NCBI RefSeq assembly: GCF_000282635.1
Contig: NZ_AKIW01000007.1
Coordinates: 1-64,000, forward strand
Reading direction: 5' to 3'
DNA: 64,000 nucleotides
Origin: Variovorax sp. CF313
GTDB lineage: Bacteria; Pseudomonadota; Gammaproteobacteria; Burkholderiales; Burkholderiaceae_C
The position numbers were made by a program, and so were the translations under genes. The notes under the pieces were generated by a model. It made no database searches. It worked only from the letters and a program-made list of their open reading frames with translations, and had not been told where the DNA came from. Position 1 is the first letter of the stretch. Every line of letters starts with the position of its first letter. Positions 38,365 through 47,816 of this stretch are shown here, in pieces.

Positions 38365-38406
38365 CGCCGGCCGCGCGCATCTTCGGGTGCGCGCGGCCGG
38401 CGTTTT
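38365..38406 (+). terminator. Strong rho-independent terminator of doxX-pirin
   Basis: The 15-bp perfect stem CGCCGGCCGCGCGCA (38365-38379) / TGCGCGCGGCCGGCG (38388-38402) has an 8-base loop, and TTTT follows. It separates the pirin unit from the next operon. Confidence 0.9.
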
Positions 38407-38498
38407 GGCGCTCCGCTTCCCTCGTGGCGCCGCTTTTCCCGCCTCCAAGGACGACGACCGAGGGCTTACCCCATAACTCGGGCCCGCATATTGCTTAA

Positions 38499-38533
38499 GA
38501 CTGTCGTCGGTTGACTGTCGACAGTTTGCAGTC
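38499..38533 (+). promoter_or_regulatory. Candidate GntR operator in front of the long catabolic operon
   Basis: A 12-bp perfect palindrome, ACTGTCGACAGT (38514-38525), is flanked by further half-sites: GACTGTCG at 38499 on the left and TGCAGTC (reverse of GACTGCA) at 38527. Palindromes with a GTCGAC core are typical of FCD-class GntR regulators. The operon downstream encodes such a regulator (47817-48551), so autoregulation of the whole operon is inferred. It lies 63 bases before the first ATG. Confidence 0.6.
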
Positions 38534-38595
38534 ACCCCGATAGACCCCAAACAAGGGCTTGGCCTGCCAGCCAGGCCGGTGAAAAGGAACGCGAT

Positions 38596-39387
38596 ATGCA
38601 ACTGCACGCAGTGGACCGCAAGGCCCCGCCGGTCTCCGACGCCGAGCGCCAGGTCCGACAGGACCTGGCCGCGGCCTACCGGCTGGTGGCGCACTACGGC
38701 ATGGACGACAGCATCTACACGCACATCTCCGCGCGTGTGCCGGGCACCGAAGACCAGTTCCTGATCAACCCCTTCGGGATGCTGTTTCGCGACATCACGG
38801 CCTCGTCGCTGGTCAAGATCGACCTTGCGGGCCGCATCCTCGACGACTCGCCCTACGACGTGAACCCGGCCGGCTTCACCATCCACAGCGCGGTGCACGC
38901 GGCGCGCCACGACGCGGCCTGCGTGCTGCACACGCACACGGTGGCCGGCGTGGCGGTGTCGTCGCTGGCCGGCGGGCTGCAGCCCTGCAACCAGTGGGCG
39001 CTGCAGTTCTACCAGCGCGTGGTCTATCACGACTTCGAGGGCATCGCGCTCGACCCCGAGGAGCGCGAGCGCCTCGTGGCCGACCTCGGCCCGACGGCGC
39101 GCGCGCTCATCCTGCGCAACCACGGCCTGGTGACGCTGGGCCGCACGGTGTCGGAAGCCTTCATCCTGATGCTGAACCTGGAGCGCGCCTGCCGCGTGCA
39201 GGTGGCCATCCAGTCGAGCGGCCTGCCGGTCTACCCGGTGCCGGCCGAGGTCTGCGAAAAGACCGCGCAGCAATACGAAGCTGGCGGCGGCAGCCATCTG
39301 CCCGGCCAGGCCGACCCGAACGCGCGCGAATGGCGCGCGCTGCTGCAGCGCATCGAGCCCGCGCCGGCCACCTCGTTCCGCGACTGA
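38596..39387 (+). CDS. Class II aldolase/adducin-family protein
   Basis: A zinc-dependent class II aldolase or decarboxylase-like protein of 263 residues, first gene of the operon. The conserved Zn ligands are visible: the histidines in VLHTHTVAGVAV and the later RNHGLVTLG histidine. YTHISARVPG and INPFGMLFRDITASSLVKID are also typical of the family. Family members cleave or decarboxylate small hydroxy-keto acids; the substrate cannot be read from sequence. AAAAGGAACGCGAT precedes the ATG. The location directly behind a GntR-type operator and before a peptide-type importer places it in the catabolism of whatever that importer brings in. Confidence 0.88.
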   Translation: MQLHAVDRKAPPVSDAERQVRQDLAAAYRLVAHYGMDDSIYTHISARVPGTEDQFLINPFGMLFRDITASSLVKIDLAGRILDDSPYDVNPAGFTIHSAVHAARHDAACVLHTHTVAGVAVSSLAGGLQPCNQWALQFYQRVVYHDFEGIALDPEERERLVADLGPTARALILRNHGLVTLGRTVSEAFILMLNLERACRVQVAIQSSGLPVYPVPAEVCEKTAQQYEAGGGSHLPGQADPNAREWRALLQRIEPAPATSFRD

Positions 39388-39457
39388 TCGCCCCGCTTTC
39401 CCCTCCCGTTCCCTGACCCTGTCCACCACCTCGAAAGAGCCAGAAGGAGTTCGCCCC

Positions 39458-41026
39458 ATGAAACGTCGCAACCTCATCCAGATGGGTGCCGCTGCCACCG
39501 CCGGCCTGACGCTGGCCGGCGTTCCCCTGCATCTTCTGGCCGCGGGCAGGAAGGGCGGCGTGATCAACGCCGTCGTCCAGCCCGAGCCGCCGGGGCTGAT
39601 GCTGGGCATCACGCAGAACGGCCCCACGCAGATGATTTCCGGCAACATCTACGAAGGCCTGCTGCGCTACGACGAGAAGATCACCCCGCTGCCCTCGCTG
39701 GCCACTTCGTGGACCGTCAACAAGGAAGGCACGCTCTACACCTTCAAGCTCAAGCCCGGCGTCACCTGGCACGACGGCAAGCCCTTCACCTCGGCCGACG
39801 TGGTGTTCTCGGCCGACGTGTTCCTGCGCAAGACGCATGCGCGCCTGCGCGCCAACCTGGCGGCGGTGGAAAGCATCCGCGCGGTCGATCCGCTCACCGT
39901 CGAGTTCAAGCTCAAGTACCCCTTCGGCCCGTTCATCGGCATCTTCGAGGTCGGCAGCATGCCGATGATCCCGAAGCACATCTACGAAGGCACCGACTTC
40001 GCGACCAACCCCGCCAACGCCACGCCCATCGGCACCGGGCCGTTCAAGTTCAAGGAGTGGGTCAAGGGCTCGTACATCCAGCTCGTGGCCAACGACAAGT
40101 ACCACGTGAAAGACGTGCCGCTGGTCGACAGCGTCTACTTCCACGTCATTCCCGACGCGGCCTCGCGCGCCGCGGCCTTCGAATCGGGCAAGGTCGACCT
40201 GGTGCCCGGCGGCGCGGTCGAGTACTTCGACGTGCAGCGCCTGTCCAAGCTGCCGGGCGTCGCGGTCACCACCAAGGGCTGGGAGTTCTTCGCGCCGCAT
40301 TCGTGGCTGTGGCTGAACAACCGCAAGGCGCCGATGGACAACGTCAAGTTCCGCCAGGCCGTGATGTTCGCCATCGACCGCGAGGCCATGGCCAAGATCG
40401 CATGGCAGGGCTTTGCCAAGCCGGCGACCGGGCCGTTCAACAGCAACATCAAGTTCTACAGCACCGACGTCGCCAAGTACCCGCGCAACGTGGAAACGGC
40501 CAAGAAGCTGCTGGCCGAATCGGGCTACAAGGGCGAGACGCTGCGGCTGCTGCCGCTGCCCTACGGCGAGACCTGGTCGCGGCAGGCCGAGATCCTGAAG
40601 CAGAACCTGGCCCAGGCCGGCATCAAGGTCGAGATGACCGCCACCGACGTGGCCGGCTGGAACCAGCGCCTGAACGACTGGGACTACGACCTCGCCTTCA
40701 CCTACGTCTACCAGTACGGCGACCCGGCACTGGGCGTGGCGCGCAACTACACCACCGCCAACATCGCCAAGGGCTCGCCGTTCAACAATGTCGAGGGCTA
40801 CTCCAACCCGAAGATCGATGAGCTGTTCGATGCCGGCGCGCGCGAGACCGACCCCGAAAAGCGCAAGGCCATCTACCTGCAGGCGCAAAAAATCCTGCTC
40901 GACGAGGTGCCCGTGGCCTGGCTGCTGGAGCTCAACTTCCCCACGCTCTACCGCACCAAGCTCAGCAACATCGTGAGCTCGGGCATCGGCCTCAACGACA
41001 GCCTCGGCAACGCAAGCGTCGGCTGA
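39458..41026 (+). CDS. ABC transporter substrate-binding protein, oligopeptide/nickel family (SBP_bac_5)
   Basis: Periplasmic binding protein of 522 residues for the downstream importer. The N-terminus KRRNLIQMGAAATAGLTLAG is a twin-arginine-like signal peptide. Family features: GLLRYDEKITPLPSLATSW, FKLKPGVTWHDGKPFTSADV, FRQAVMFAIDRE and the C-terminal VPVAWLLELNFPTLYR. AGAAGGAG precedes the ATG at good spacing. Members bind peptides, glutathione, opines or other amines; nothing here fixes the ligand. It is followed in order by two permeases and a fused ATPase, so the importer is complete. Confidence 0.93.
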   Translation: MKRRNLIQMGAAATAGLTLAGVPLHLLAAGRKGGVINAVVQPEPPGLMLGITQNGPTQMISGNIYEGLLRYDEKITPLPSLATSWTVNKEGTLYTFKLKPGVTWHDGKPFTSADVVFSADVFLRKTHARLRANLAAVESIRAVDPLTVEFKLKYPFGPFIGIFEVGSMPMIPKHIYEGTDFATNPANATPIGTGPFKFKEWVKGSYIQLVANDKYHVKDVPLVDSVYFHVIPDAASRAAAFESGKVDLVPGGAVEYFDVQRLSKLPGVAVTTKGWEFFAPHSWLWLNNRKAPMDNVKFRQAVMFAIDREAMAKIAWQGFAKPATGPFNSNIKFYSTDVAKYPRNVETAKKLLAESGYKGETLRLLPLPYGETWSRQAEILKQNLAQAGIKVEMTATDVAGWNQRLNDWDYDLAFTYVYQYGDPALGVARNYTTANIAKGSPFNNVEGYSNPKIDELFDAGARETDPEKRKAIYLQAQKILLDEVPVAWLLELNFPTLYRTKLSNIVSSGIGLNDSLGNASVG

Positions 41027-41045
41027 CGCGCGGAGTGACGACCGA

Positions 41046-42020
41046 ATGAAACGTACGCAGTTCATGTTGACCCGCGTGCTGCAGGGCCTGGTGGCGATCC
41101 TGCTGATCGCCACGGTCAACTTCATGCTGGTGCGCGCCGCGCCGGGCGATCCGGTGTCGGTGCTGGCGGGCGAGGCCGGCGCGTCCGATCCGCAGTTCGT
41201 CGCGCAGCTGCGCGCGCAGTTCGGGCTCGACCAGCCGCTGTCGACGCAGCTCGCCACTTATGTCGGCAAGGTGGTGCGGCTCGACCTCGGCTACTCGTAC
41301 CGCCAGCAGCAGCCGGTGCTGAAGCTCATCATGGACCGGCTGCCCGCAACGCTGCTGCTCACCGGCAGTGCCTTCGCGCTCTCGCTGCTCTTCGGCATCA
41401 CGCTGGGGGCGCTCTCGGCGCGGCGCGCGGGCACGTGGGTCGACAGCGCCATCACCGTGGTGGCGCTGCTGTTCTATGCCACGCCGCTGTACTGGCTCGC
41501 GTTGATGGCCGTGCTCGTGTTCACGGTGCAGCTCGAATGGCTGCCGGGCTTCGGCCTCATGACCGTGGGTTCGGGTCACACCGGCTTCGCGCTGGCGCTC
41601 GACGTCGCCAAGCACCTGGTGCTGCCGGCGCTCACGCTCGCACTGTTCTACATGGCCGTCTACGCACGCATGACGCGCGCTGCGATGCTCGAGGTGGCGC
41701 AGATGGACTTCGTGAAGACCGCGCGCGCCAAGGGTGTGAAGCCCGGCCGCATCCTGCGCGCGCATGTACTGCGCAACGCGCTGCTGCCGGTGGTCACGCT
41801 GGCGGGCATCCAGGCCGGCGGAATGATCGGCGGCGCCGTGCTCACCGAGACCGTGTTCGCCTGGCCCGGCATCGGCCGCCTGATGTTCGACGCGCTGCTA
41901 CAGCGCGACTACAGCCTGCTGCTCGGCGCCTTCCTGGTGACGGCCGCGATGGCCGTGCTCTTCAACCTCATCACCGACCTGGTCTACACCCTGGTCGATC
42001 CGCGGATCGAGCTGACATGA
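41046..42020 (+). CDS. ABC transporter permease, DppB type
   Basis: First membrane subunit of the importer (324 residues). It has about six helices, beginning LQGLVAILLIATVNFMLVRA. The EAA-like coupling loop DFVKTARAKGVKPGRILRAH and the final GRLMFDALLQRDYSLLLGAFLV are typical of the DppB/OppB family. It overlaps the next permease by ATGA. Confidence 0.94.
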   Translation: MKRTQFMLTRVLQGLVAILLIATVNFMLVRAAPGDPVSVLAGEAGASDPQFVAQLRAQFGLDQPLSTQLATYVGKVVRLDLGYSYRQQQPVLKLIMDRLPATLLLTGSAFALSLLFGITLGALSARRAGTWVDSAITVVALLFYATPLYWLALMAVLVFTVQLEWLPGFGLMTVGSGHTGFALALDVAKHLVLPALTLALFYMAVYARMTRAAMLEVAQMDFVKTARAKGVKPGRILRAHVLRNALLPVVTLAGIQAGGMIGGAVLTETVFAWPGIGRLMFDALLQRDYSLLLGAFLVTAAMAVLFNLITDLVYTLVDPRIELT

Positions 42021-42871
42021 CGACGACGATGCAAAGCGATTTCTGGAGGCGCTTTCGCCGCAACAAAGGCGCCGTGGCCGGCATGGTGGTGCTGCTGATC
42101 GTGGCAGCCGTTGCACTGCTCGGGCCGTGGCTCGCCACCAACGACCCGTGGGCCATGGTCGAGCAGCCCTTCGTGCGCCCCTGGACCGAGCCCGGCTTCC
42201 TGCTGGGCACCGACACGCTCGGGCGCGACATCCTCGCGGGCCTGGTCTACGGCGCGCGCATCTCCTTGCTGATAGGCGTGGTGTCCACCTTCGTGGCGCT
42301 GCTGATCGGCGTCACCTTCGGTGCTGTGGCCGGCTACTTCTGCGGCTGGATCGATGCGGCGCTGATGCGCTTCACCGAGCTGTTCCAGGCGGTGCCGAGC
42401 TTTGCGCTGGCCATCGTGCTGGTCGCGATCTTCGAGCCCTCGATCAAGTCGATCGTCGTGGCCATTGCGATCGTCTCGTGGCCGCCGGTGGCGCGGCTGG
42501 TGCGCAGCGAGTTCCTCACGCTGCGCCAGCGCGACTTCGTGCAGGCCGCGCTGCTCGCGGGGCAGTCGACGCCGCGCATCATCCTCACGCAGATCCTGCC
42601 CAACGCCATGTCGCCCATCATCGTGATGGCCTCGCTGATGGTGGCCACGGCGATCCTGCTCGAAAGCAGCCTCAGCTTCCTGGGCCTCGGCGACCCGAAC
42701 CAGATGAGCTGGGGCTACATGGTCGGCGCGGCGCGCACCGTGCTGCGCCAGGCCTGGTGGATGGCGCTGTTCCCCGGCTTGGCCATCGTACTGACGGTGC
42801 TCGCGCTCAACCTCGTGGGCGAAGGCCTGAGCGACGGGCTCAACACGCGGCTCGACGGGAGAGGCAAATGA
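42017..42871 (+). CDS. ABC transporter permease, DppC type
   Basis: Second membrane subunit (284 residues). The ATG at 42017 overlaps the upstream stop; the longer frame into the previous gene is not used. It begins with the DppC-type N-terminal segment FWRRFRRNKGAVAGMVVLLI. Then come GTDTLGRDILAGLVYGARIS, the coupling loop REFLTLRQ-like EFLTLRQRDFVQAALLAGQS, and ESSLSFLGLGDP. It overlaps the ATPase gene by ATGA. Confidence 0.94.
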   Translation: MTTTMQSDFWRRFRRNKGAVAGMVVLLIVAAVALLGPWLATNDPWAMVEQPFVRPWTEPGFLLGTDTLGRDILAGLVYGARISLLIGVVSTFVALLIGVTFGAVAGYFCGWIDAALMRFTELFQAVPSFALAIVLVAIFEPSIKSIVVAIAIVSWPPVARLVRSEFLTLRQRDFVQAALLAGQSTPRIILTQILPNAMSPIIVMASLMVATAILLESSLSFLGLGDPNQMSWGYMVGAARTVLRQAWWMALFPGLAIVLTVLALNLVGEGLSDGLNTRLDGRGK

Positions 42872-44520
42872 ACGCCACCGTGACGCCTATGAAGCCCTTG
42901 CACCCCGTTCTCGACATCGCAGACCTCAGCATCTCGCTGCCCCCGGGCGCCGACCGCGCGCTGGCCGTCGAAGGCGCCACGCTCTCGGTAATGCCGGGCC
43001 AGACGCTGTGCGCGGTCGGCGAGTCGGGCTCGGGCAAGTCGATGATCGCCAACGCCGTCATGGGCCTTCTGCCGCGCCCGCACGTGGCGCCGGTGGCGGG
43101 CCGCATCATGTTCGAGGGCCACGACCTGCTGCAGCTCACCGAGCCGCAGATGCGCGAGCTGCGCGGCCGGCGCATCGGCATGGTGTTCCAGGAGCCGATG
43201 ACCGCGCTGAACCCTGTGATGCGCATCGGCGAGCAGATCGGCGAGGTGTTCGACGCGCACGGCAGCGTGCCCGCGGCCGAGAAGAGACGCCGCATCCTCG
43301 CGGCGCTGGCCGACGTGGGCCTGCCCGACCCCGAGCTGCTGATCGACGCCTACCCCTTCCGCCTCTCGGGCGGCCAGCGCCAGCGCGTGATGATCGCCTG
43401 CGCGCTGGTGCTGGAGCCCGTGCTGCTGATCGCCGACGAGCCCACCACCGCGCTCGACGTCACCACGCAGGCGCAGATCCTCAAGCTCATCCGCGAGCTG
43501 CAGCAGCGCAGGGGCACGGCCGTGCTCTTCATCACGCACGACTTCGGCGTCGTTTCCGAAATCGCCGACCACGTGGTGGTCATGCAGACCGGCCATGTGG
43601 TCGAGTCCGGGCCGGCCGCGCAGGTGCTCAGTGCGCCGCAGCATCCCTACACGCGCAAGCTCATCGCCGCCATTCCTGACGGCCAGGCGCAGACCGTGCC
43701 GCACGACGACCTGACGCGCGTGCTGCAGGTGCAGGACCTGTGCAAGACCTATCGTTCGAGCGGAGGCCTGTTCAAGCGCGGCCGCGCGGTGCAGGCGGCG
43801 AAGGACATCAGCTTCGAGCTGCACCGCGGCGAGACGCTGGGGCTGGTAGGTGAATCGGGTTCGGGCAAGTCGAGCGTGGGGCGCTGCCTGGTGGGGCTCG
43901 CGCCTTTCGACAGCGGCCGCATCATCTTCAAGGGCCGTAATCTCGCGCAGGGCCGCAACTTCCGCAGCGCGGCGGCCGGCAAGATCCAGATGGTGTTCCA
44001 GGACCCGTATGCCTCGCTCAACCCGCGCCACCGCGTCGGCGCGGCCATCGCGGGCGGGCCGATCGCACAAGGCGTGGGCAAGGCCGAGGCGATGGCGCGT
44101 GCCATGGAACTGCTGCTGCTCGTGGGCCTGGGCGCCGATGCGGCGCAGCGCTATCCGCACGAGTTCTCGGGCGGGCAGCGCCAGCGCATCGGCATCGCCC
44201 GCGCACTCGCGATGCAGCCCGAGCTGCTGGTGGCCGACGAGCCGGTGTCGGCGCTCGACGTCTCGGTGCAGGCGCAGGTGCTGGAGCTCTTCGCGCAGGT
44301 GCGTGCGCAGTTCCAGCTCGCGATGGTCTTCATCACGCACGACCTGCGCGTGGCCGGCCAGATGTGCGACCGCATCGCGGTGATGCAGCGCGGCGAGGTG
44401 GTGGAATACGGCGAGACGCACAAGGTGCTCAACGATCCGCAGCACGCCTACACGCGCAAGCTGATCGACGCGGTGCCACGCCTCGCGGGGCAGGCCGATG
44501 TGTCTGCGAAGGTGGCCTGA
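42868..44520 (+). CDS. Fused ABC transporter ATPase (DppD-DppF type)
   Basis: Two complete nucleotide-binding domains in one 550-residue chain. NBD1 has Walker [11 protein letters not shown], signature [12 protein letters not shown] and Walker [16 protein letters not shown]2 has [26 protein letters not shown] and [12 protein letters not shown]. Each ends with the oligopeptide-type C-terminal motif ([16 protein letters not shown]). It powers the permeases encoded directly upstream. The ATG at 42868 overlaps the permease stop; the stop itself overlaps the next start (TGATG). Confidence 0.95.
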   Translation: MNATVTPMKPLHPVLDIADLSISLPPGADRALAVEGATLSVMPGQTLCAVGESGSGKSMIANAVMGLLPRPHVAPVAGRIMFEGHDLLQLTEPQMRELRGRRIGMVFQEPMTALNPVMRIGEQIGEVFDAHGSVPAAEKRRRILAALADVGLPDPELLIDAYPFRLSGGQRQRVMIACALVLEPVLLIADEPTTALDVTTQAQILKLIRELQQRRGTAVLFITHDFGVVSEIADHVVVMQTGHVVESGPAAQVLSAPQHPYTRKLIAAIPDGQAQTVPHDDLTRVLQVQDLCKTYRSSGGLFKRGRAVQAAKDISFELHRGETLGLVGESGSGKSSVGRCLVGLAPFDSGRIIFKGRNLAQGRNFRSAAAGKIQMVFQDPYASLNPRHRVGAAIAGGPIAQGVGKAEAMARAMELLLLVGLGADAAQRYPHEFSGGQRQRIGIARALAMQPELLVADEPVSALDVSVQAQVLELFAQVRAQFQLAMVFITHDLRVAGQMCDRIAVMQRGEVVEYGETHKVLNDPQHAYTRKLIDAVPRLAGQADVSAKVA

Positions 44521-45458
44521 TGCCTTGCATTGCGCTCTTGAGCGATGTGCTCGACATGCACTACCTTGCGCCCGCCTTTCGCCAGCACTGCCCCGATATC
44601 GACCTGCGGCTGGGCGCCGACCTCGGCCCGCTCGAACAGATCGATGCGGCCGTCTGCTGGTATCCGCCGCACGGCCTGCTGGCGAGCTTGCCGCGGCTGC
44701 AGCTGGTGCAGTCGCTGGCCGCGGGCGTCGACCACATCACGGCCGACCGGCAACTGCCGCGCGCGCTGCCGCTTTGCCGCATCGTCGATCCGGAGATGGC
44801 CACGGGCATGAAGGCCTACGTGTGCTGGGCCGTGATCCAGCATCAGCGGCAGATGCCTGCGTACCTTGCGAGCGCGGCCATGGGGGCATGGCAGGAGCAG
44901 CCGATGAGCCCGCCGGGGCGCCACCGCGTCGGCATCGCGGGGCTCGGCACCCTGGGGCTGGCCTGTGCCGAGGCATTGGCCGCAATCGGCTATGCGGTGC
45001 GCGGCTGGAGCCGCAGTGCGAAGGCCGGCCTGCCGGCCGGTGTCGCGGGCTTCCATGGCGATGCGCAGCTCGATGAATTCCTCGCGGGCTGCGACACGCT
45101 GGTGTGCCTGCTGCCGCTCACGCCGCAGACGCAGGGCTTTCTGAGCGCAGACCTGTTCGCGCGGCTGCCGCGCGGCGCGCACCTGGTCAATGTCGGACGC
45201 GGTGCACACCTTGTCGAGGCCGACCTGCTGCGCGCGCTCGACAACGGCCAGTTGTCCGCCGCCACGCTCGATGCCTTCACGCAGGAGCCGCTGCCGGCCG
45301 ACCACCCTTTCTGGAGCGACCCGCGCATCCTGGTCACGCCGCACATCGCCACCCGGACCGACACGTCGGTGATCGCGCAGCAGACACTGCACAACCTCGC
45401 GCTCGTACGGCGCGGCGAGCGGCCGGGCACGGCTGTCGACCTCGACCGGGGCTACTGA
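44520..45458 (+). CDS. D-2-hydroxyacid dehydrogenase (glyoxylate/hydroxypyruvate reductase A type)
   Basis: NAD(P)H-dependent reductase or dehydrogenase of 312 residues. The Rossmann motif is GIAGLGTLGLACAEALAAIG, followed by RGWSRSAK, where the basic residues favour NADP. The catalytic region NVGRGAHLVEADLLRAL and the final TPHIATRTD histidine are present. GhrA-like features include the N-terminal PHGLLASLPRLQLVQSLAAG and its lack of the longer FDH-type loops. Translation is coupled to the ATPase gene (TGATG). Within the operon it may process a 2-oxo or 2-hydroxy acid released by the aldolase or aminotransferase. Confidence 0.9.
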   Translation: MPCIALLSDVLDMHYLAPAFRQHCPDIDLRLGADLGPLEQIDAAVCWYPPHGLLASLPRLQLVQSLAAGVDHITADRQLPRALPLCRIVDPEMATGMKAYVCWAVIQHQRQMPAYLASAAMGAWQEQPMSPPGRHRVGIAGLGTLGLACAEALAAIGYAVRGWSRSAKAGLPAGVAGFHGDAQLDEFLAGCDTLVCLLPLTPQTQGFLSADLFARLPRGAHLVNVGRGAHLVEADLLRALDNGQLSAATLDAFTQEPLPADHPFWSDPRILVTPHIATRTDTSVIAQQTLHNLALVRRGERPGTAVDLDRGY

Positions 45459-45494
45459 GCCGCCCTCGCATTTCAAGACAACGGAGCAGGCCAC

Positions 45495-46889
45495 ATGAAC
45501 GCATCCATCCCTACCGCCGCGTTGCAAGCAGCACATGCAGAGCGCGCCGCAAACGACATCGCGGCCCACCTGCACCCCTTCACCAACCTCGCGGCGCATC
45601 CGCAGGTCGACCCGCTCGTGATCGAGCGCGGCGACGGCATCTACGTGGAGGACGACCAGGGCCGGCGCTATCTGGAGGCCATGTCGGGTCTGTGGTGTGT
45701 TTCGCTGGGCTTCAGCAATGCGCGCCTTGCCAAGGCCGGCAGCGACGCGCTGCACACGCTACCCTGCTATCACACCTTCAACCACCGCTCGAATGCGGCG
45801 GCCATTGCGCTGGCCGAGAAGCTGTTGTCGATGGCGCCGGTGCCGATGTCCAAGGTGTTCTTCGCCAACTCGGGTTCGGAGGCCAACGACACCGCCGTCA
45901 AGCTGGTCTGGTACTACCACAACGCCATCGGCAAGCCCGGCAAGAAGAAGATCATCGCGCGCCGCAACGCGTACCACGGCGTCACCGTGGCGGCGGCCAG
46001 CTTGAGCGGGCTGGTGCCCAACCACCGCGATTTCGACCTGCCGATCGACCGCGTGCTGCACGTCGATTGCCCGCATCACTACCGCTACGCCGAGCCCGGC
46101 GAAACCGAAGAGGCCTTCGCCACGCGGCTGGCCGATGCGCTCGAGCAGCGCATCCTTGCCGAAGGGCCCGACACCGTGGGTGCCTTCATCGCGGAACCGG
46201 TGATGGGCGCGGGCGGCGTGCTGGTGCCGCCGGCCACCTATTTCGAAAAGGTGCAGGCGGTGCTGCGCAAGTACGAGGTGCTGTTGATCGCCGACGAGGT
46301 GATCTGCGGCTTCTGCCGTACCGGCGAGATGTTCGGCTCCACCACCTTCGGCCTGCGGCCCGACATCCTTACCGCGGCCAAGGCCCTGTCGTCGGGCTAT
46401 GTGCCGATTTCGGCCGTCATGGTGTCCGAGCAGGTGCATGCGGCCGTGGCCGCCAACAGCGGAAAGATCGGCACCTTCGGCCACGGCTTCACCTACTCGG
46501 GCCATCCGGTGACTGCCGCGGTCGCGCTCGAAACGCTGCGCATCTACGAGGACGAGCAGGTGCTCGCGCATGTGCAGGCGGTGGCGCCGCAGTTCCAGGC
46601 CGGCCTGCGCCGCTACGCCGGCCATTCGCATGTGGGCGAGGTGCGCGGCGTGGGGTTGATCGGCGCGCTCGAACTTGCGGCCGACCCGGCGAAGCGCATG
46701 CCCTTCGATGCGGCGATGAAGGCCGGCGCACGGCTGGCCGAACTCGCGCTGCAGGAGGGCCTGATCGTGCGCGCCATGGGCGATGCCGTGGCCTTCTGTC
46801 CGCCGCTCATCATCACGCCCGCGCAGATCGACGAGATGTTCGAACGCTTCGATCGCGCGATGGTGCGCTTCGAGGCTTCGCTGGCGTGA
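45495..46889 (+). CDS. Class III aminotransferase (omega-amino acid/diamine:pyruvate type)
   Basis: PLP-dependent aminotransferase of 464 residues. The PLP-binding Lys is K296 (LTAAKALSSGYVP); IADEVICGFCRTG supplies the cofactor Asp, and SGSEANDTAVKLVWYYHN holds the phosphate-binding Ser. LWCVSLGFSN and YHTFNHRS resemble the beta-alanine/putrescine:pyruvate transaminase branch, so a terminal amino group of an amino acid or polyamine is the likely donor. ACGGAGCAGGCCAC precedes the ATG. It is translationally coupled to the EamA permease that follows (GTGA). Confidence 0.92.
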   Translation: MNASIPTAALQAAHAERAANDIAAHLHPFTNLAAHPQVDPLVIERGDGIYVEDDQGRRYLEAMSGLWCVSLGFSNARLAKAGSDALHTLPCYHTFNHRSNAAAIALAEKLLSMAPVPMSKVFFANSGSEANDTAVKLVWYYHNAIGKPGKKKIIARRNAYHGVTVAAASLSGLVPNHRDFDLPIDRVLHVDCPHHYRYAEPGETEEAFATRLADALEQRILAEGPDTVGAFIAEPVMGAGGVLVPPATYFEKVQAVLRKYEVLLIADEVICGFCRTGEMFGSTTFGLRPDILTAAKALSSGYVPISAVMVSEQVHAAVAANSGKIGTFGHGFTYSGHPVTAAVALETLRIYEDEQVLAHVQAVAPQFQAGLRRYAGHSHVGEVRGVGLIGALELAADPAKRMPFDAAMKAGARLAELALQEGLIVRAMGDAVAFCPPLIITPAQIDEMFERFDRAMVRFEASLA

Positions 46890-47803
46890 ACACCACCGCG
46901 AGCGCCGCAGTGCTGCTGCGCCCGCCGGGCTCCAGGAGCACCGGCGTTGCGCTGTTCTTCTGCGCGCTGGTGGCCTTCGCGAGCTACGACGCCTTCTGCA
47001 AGCACATGCTGCAGTTCTACCCCGCGCCTTTCGTCAACCTGATGCGCTACCTGTCGGTGATCTGCATTGCCTTCGCGATGCTGCTGCGCCACGGCGACTT
47101 GCGCATCTGGCGCGCGCCGCAGAAGAGGCTGCTGCTGTTGCGCGGCGTGATGCTCGCGACCGTGGCTACCTGCTTCATGACGGCGCTGATCTGGATGCCG
47201 CTGGCCGAAGCCACCGCCATCTACTTCACCGCACCGCTGCTCATGGTGGCGCTGTCGCCCTGGCTGGTGGGCGAGGCGGTGCAGCGCAGCCGCTGGGTGG
47301 CGGTGAGCGTGGGCTTCGCGGGCATGCTGCTGATCGTGCGGCCCGGCGGCAACCTGCCATGGGTGGGCACGATGCTGATGGCGGTGTCGGCCGTCTGCTA
47401 TGCGATTTTCCAGCTGCTCACGCGCCGCCTTGCGGGGTTGGTCGCGAGCCCGGTGCAGTATGCGTACACGGCGCTGGTGTGCCTGGTCGTCACCGCCCTG
47501 CCCGCGCCCTTCTTCCTGCCGGCCGAGCGGCCCGCTGCCGGTGCGGTGCTGTTGCTGCTCGCGGGCGGTGCCTGCAGCGGGCTGGCGCAGTGGCTGCTGC
47601 TGGCCGCCTTCGAGCGCGTCGAGGCCGCGACGCTGGCACCGCTCAACTACTTCCAGCTGCTGCTCGCGGTGGTCTTCAGCACTTTCTGGTTCCACAGGCC
47701 GCCCGATGGGCTGGCGATGGCGGGCATTGCGCTGATCATGGCCGCGGGGGTCTACCTGGCACGGCGGCCAATCAAGAATAAGGCCCCGCTACCCCTCACA
47801 TGA
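46886..47803 (+). CDS. EamA (DMT superfamily) membrane transporter
   Basis: A 305-residue inner-membrane protein with ten predicted helices in two EamA repeats, RhaT/YdcZ-like, probably moving a metabolite or amino acid. The GTG at 46886 overlaps the aminotransferase stop (GTGA) and starts right before the first conserved residues; there is no ATG nearby. Helices include GVALFFCALVAFASYDAF and VAVSVGFAGMLLIVRPGG, ending with LAMAGIALIMAAGVYLARRP. Export of a pathway by-product or uptake of a substrate are both possible. Confidence 0.9.
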   Translation: MNTTASAAVLLRPPGSRSTGVALFFCALVAFASYDAFCKHMLQFYPAPFVNLMRYLSVICIAFAMLLRHGDLRIWRAPQKRLLLLRGVMLATVATCFMTALIWMPLAEATAIYFTAPLLMVALSPWLVGEAVQRSRWVAVSVGFAGMLLIVRPGGNLPWVGTMLMAVSAVCYAIFQLLTRRLAGLVASPVQYAYTALVCLVVTALPAPFFLPAERPAAGAVLLLLAGGACSGLAQWLLLAAFERVEAATLAPLNYFQLLLAVVFSTFWFHRPPDGLAMAGIALIMAAGVYLARRPIKNKAPLPLT

Positions 47804-47816
47804 CGAGACAAACACC

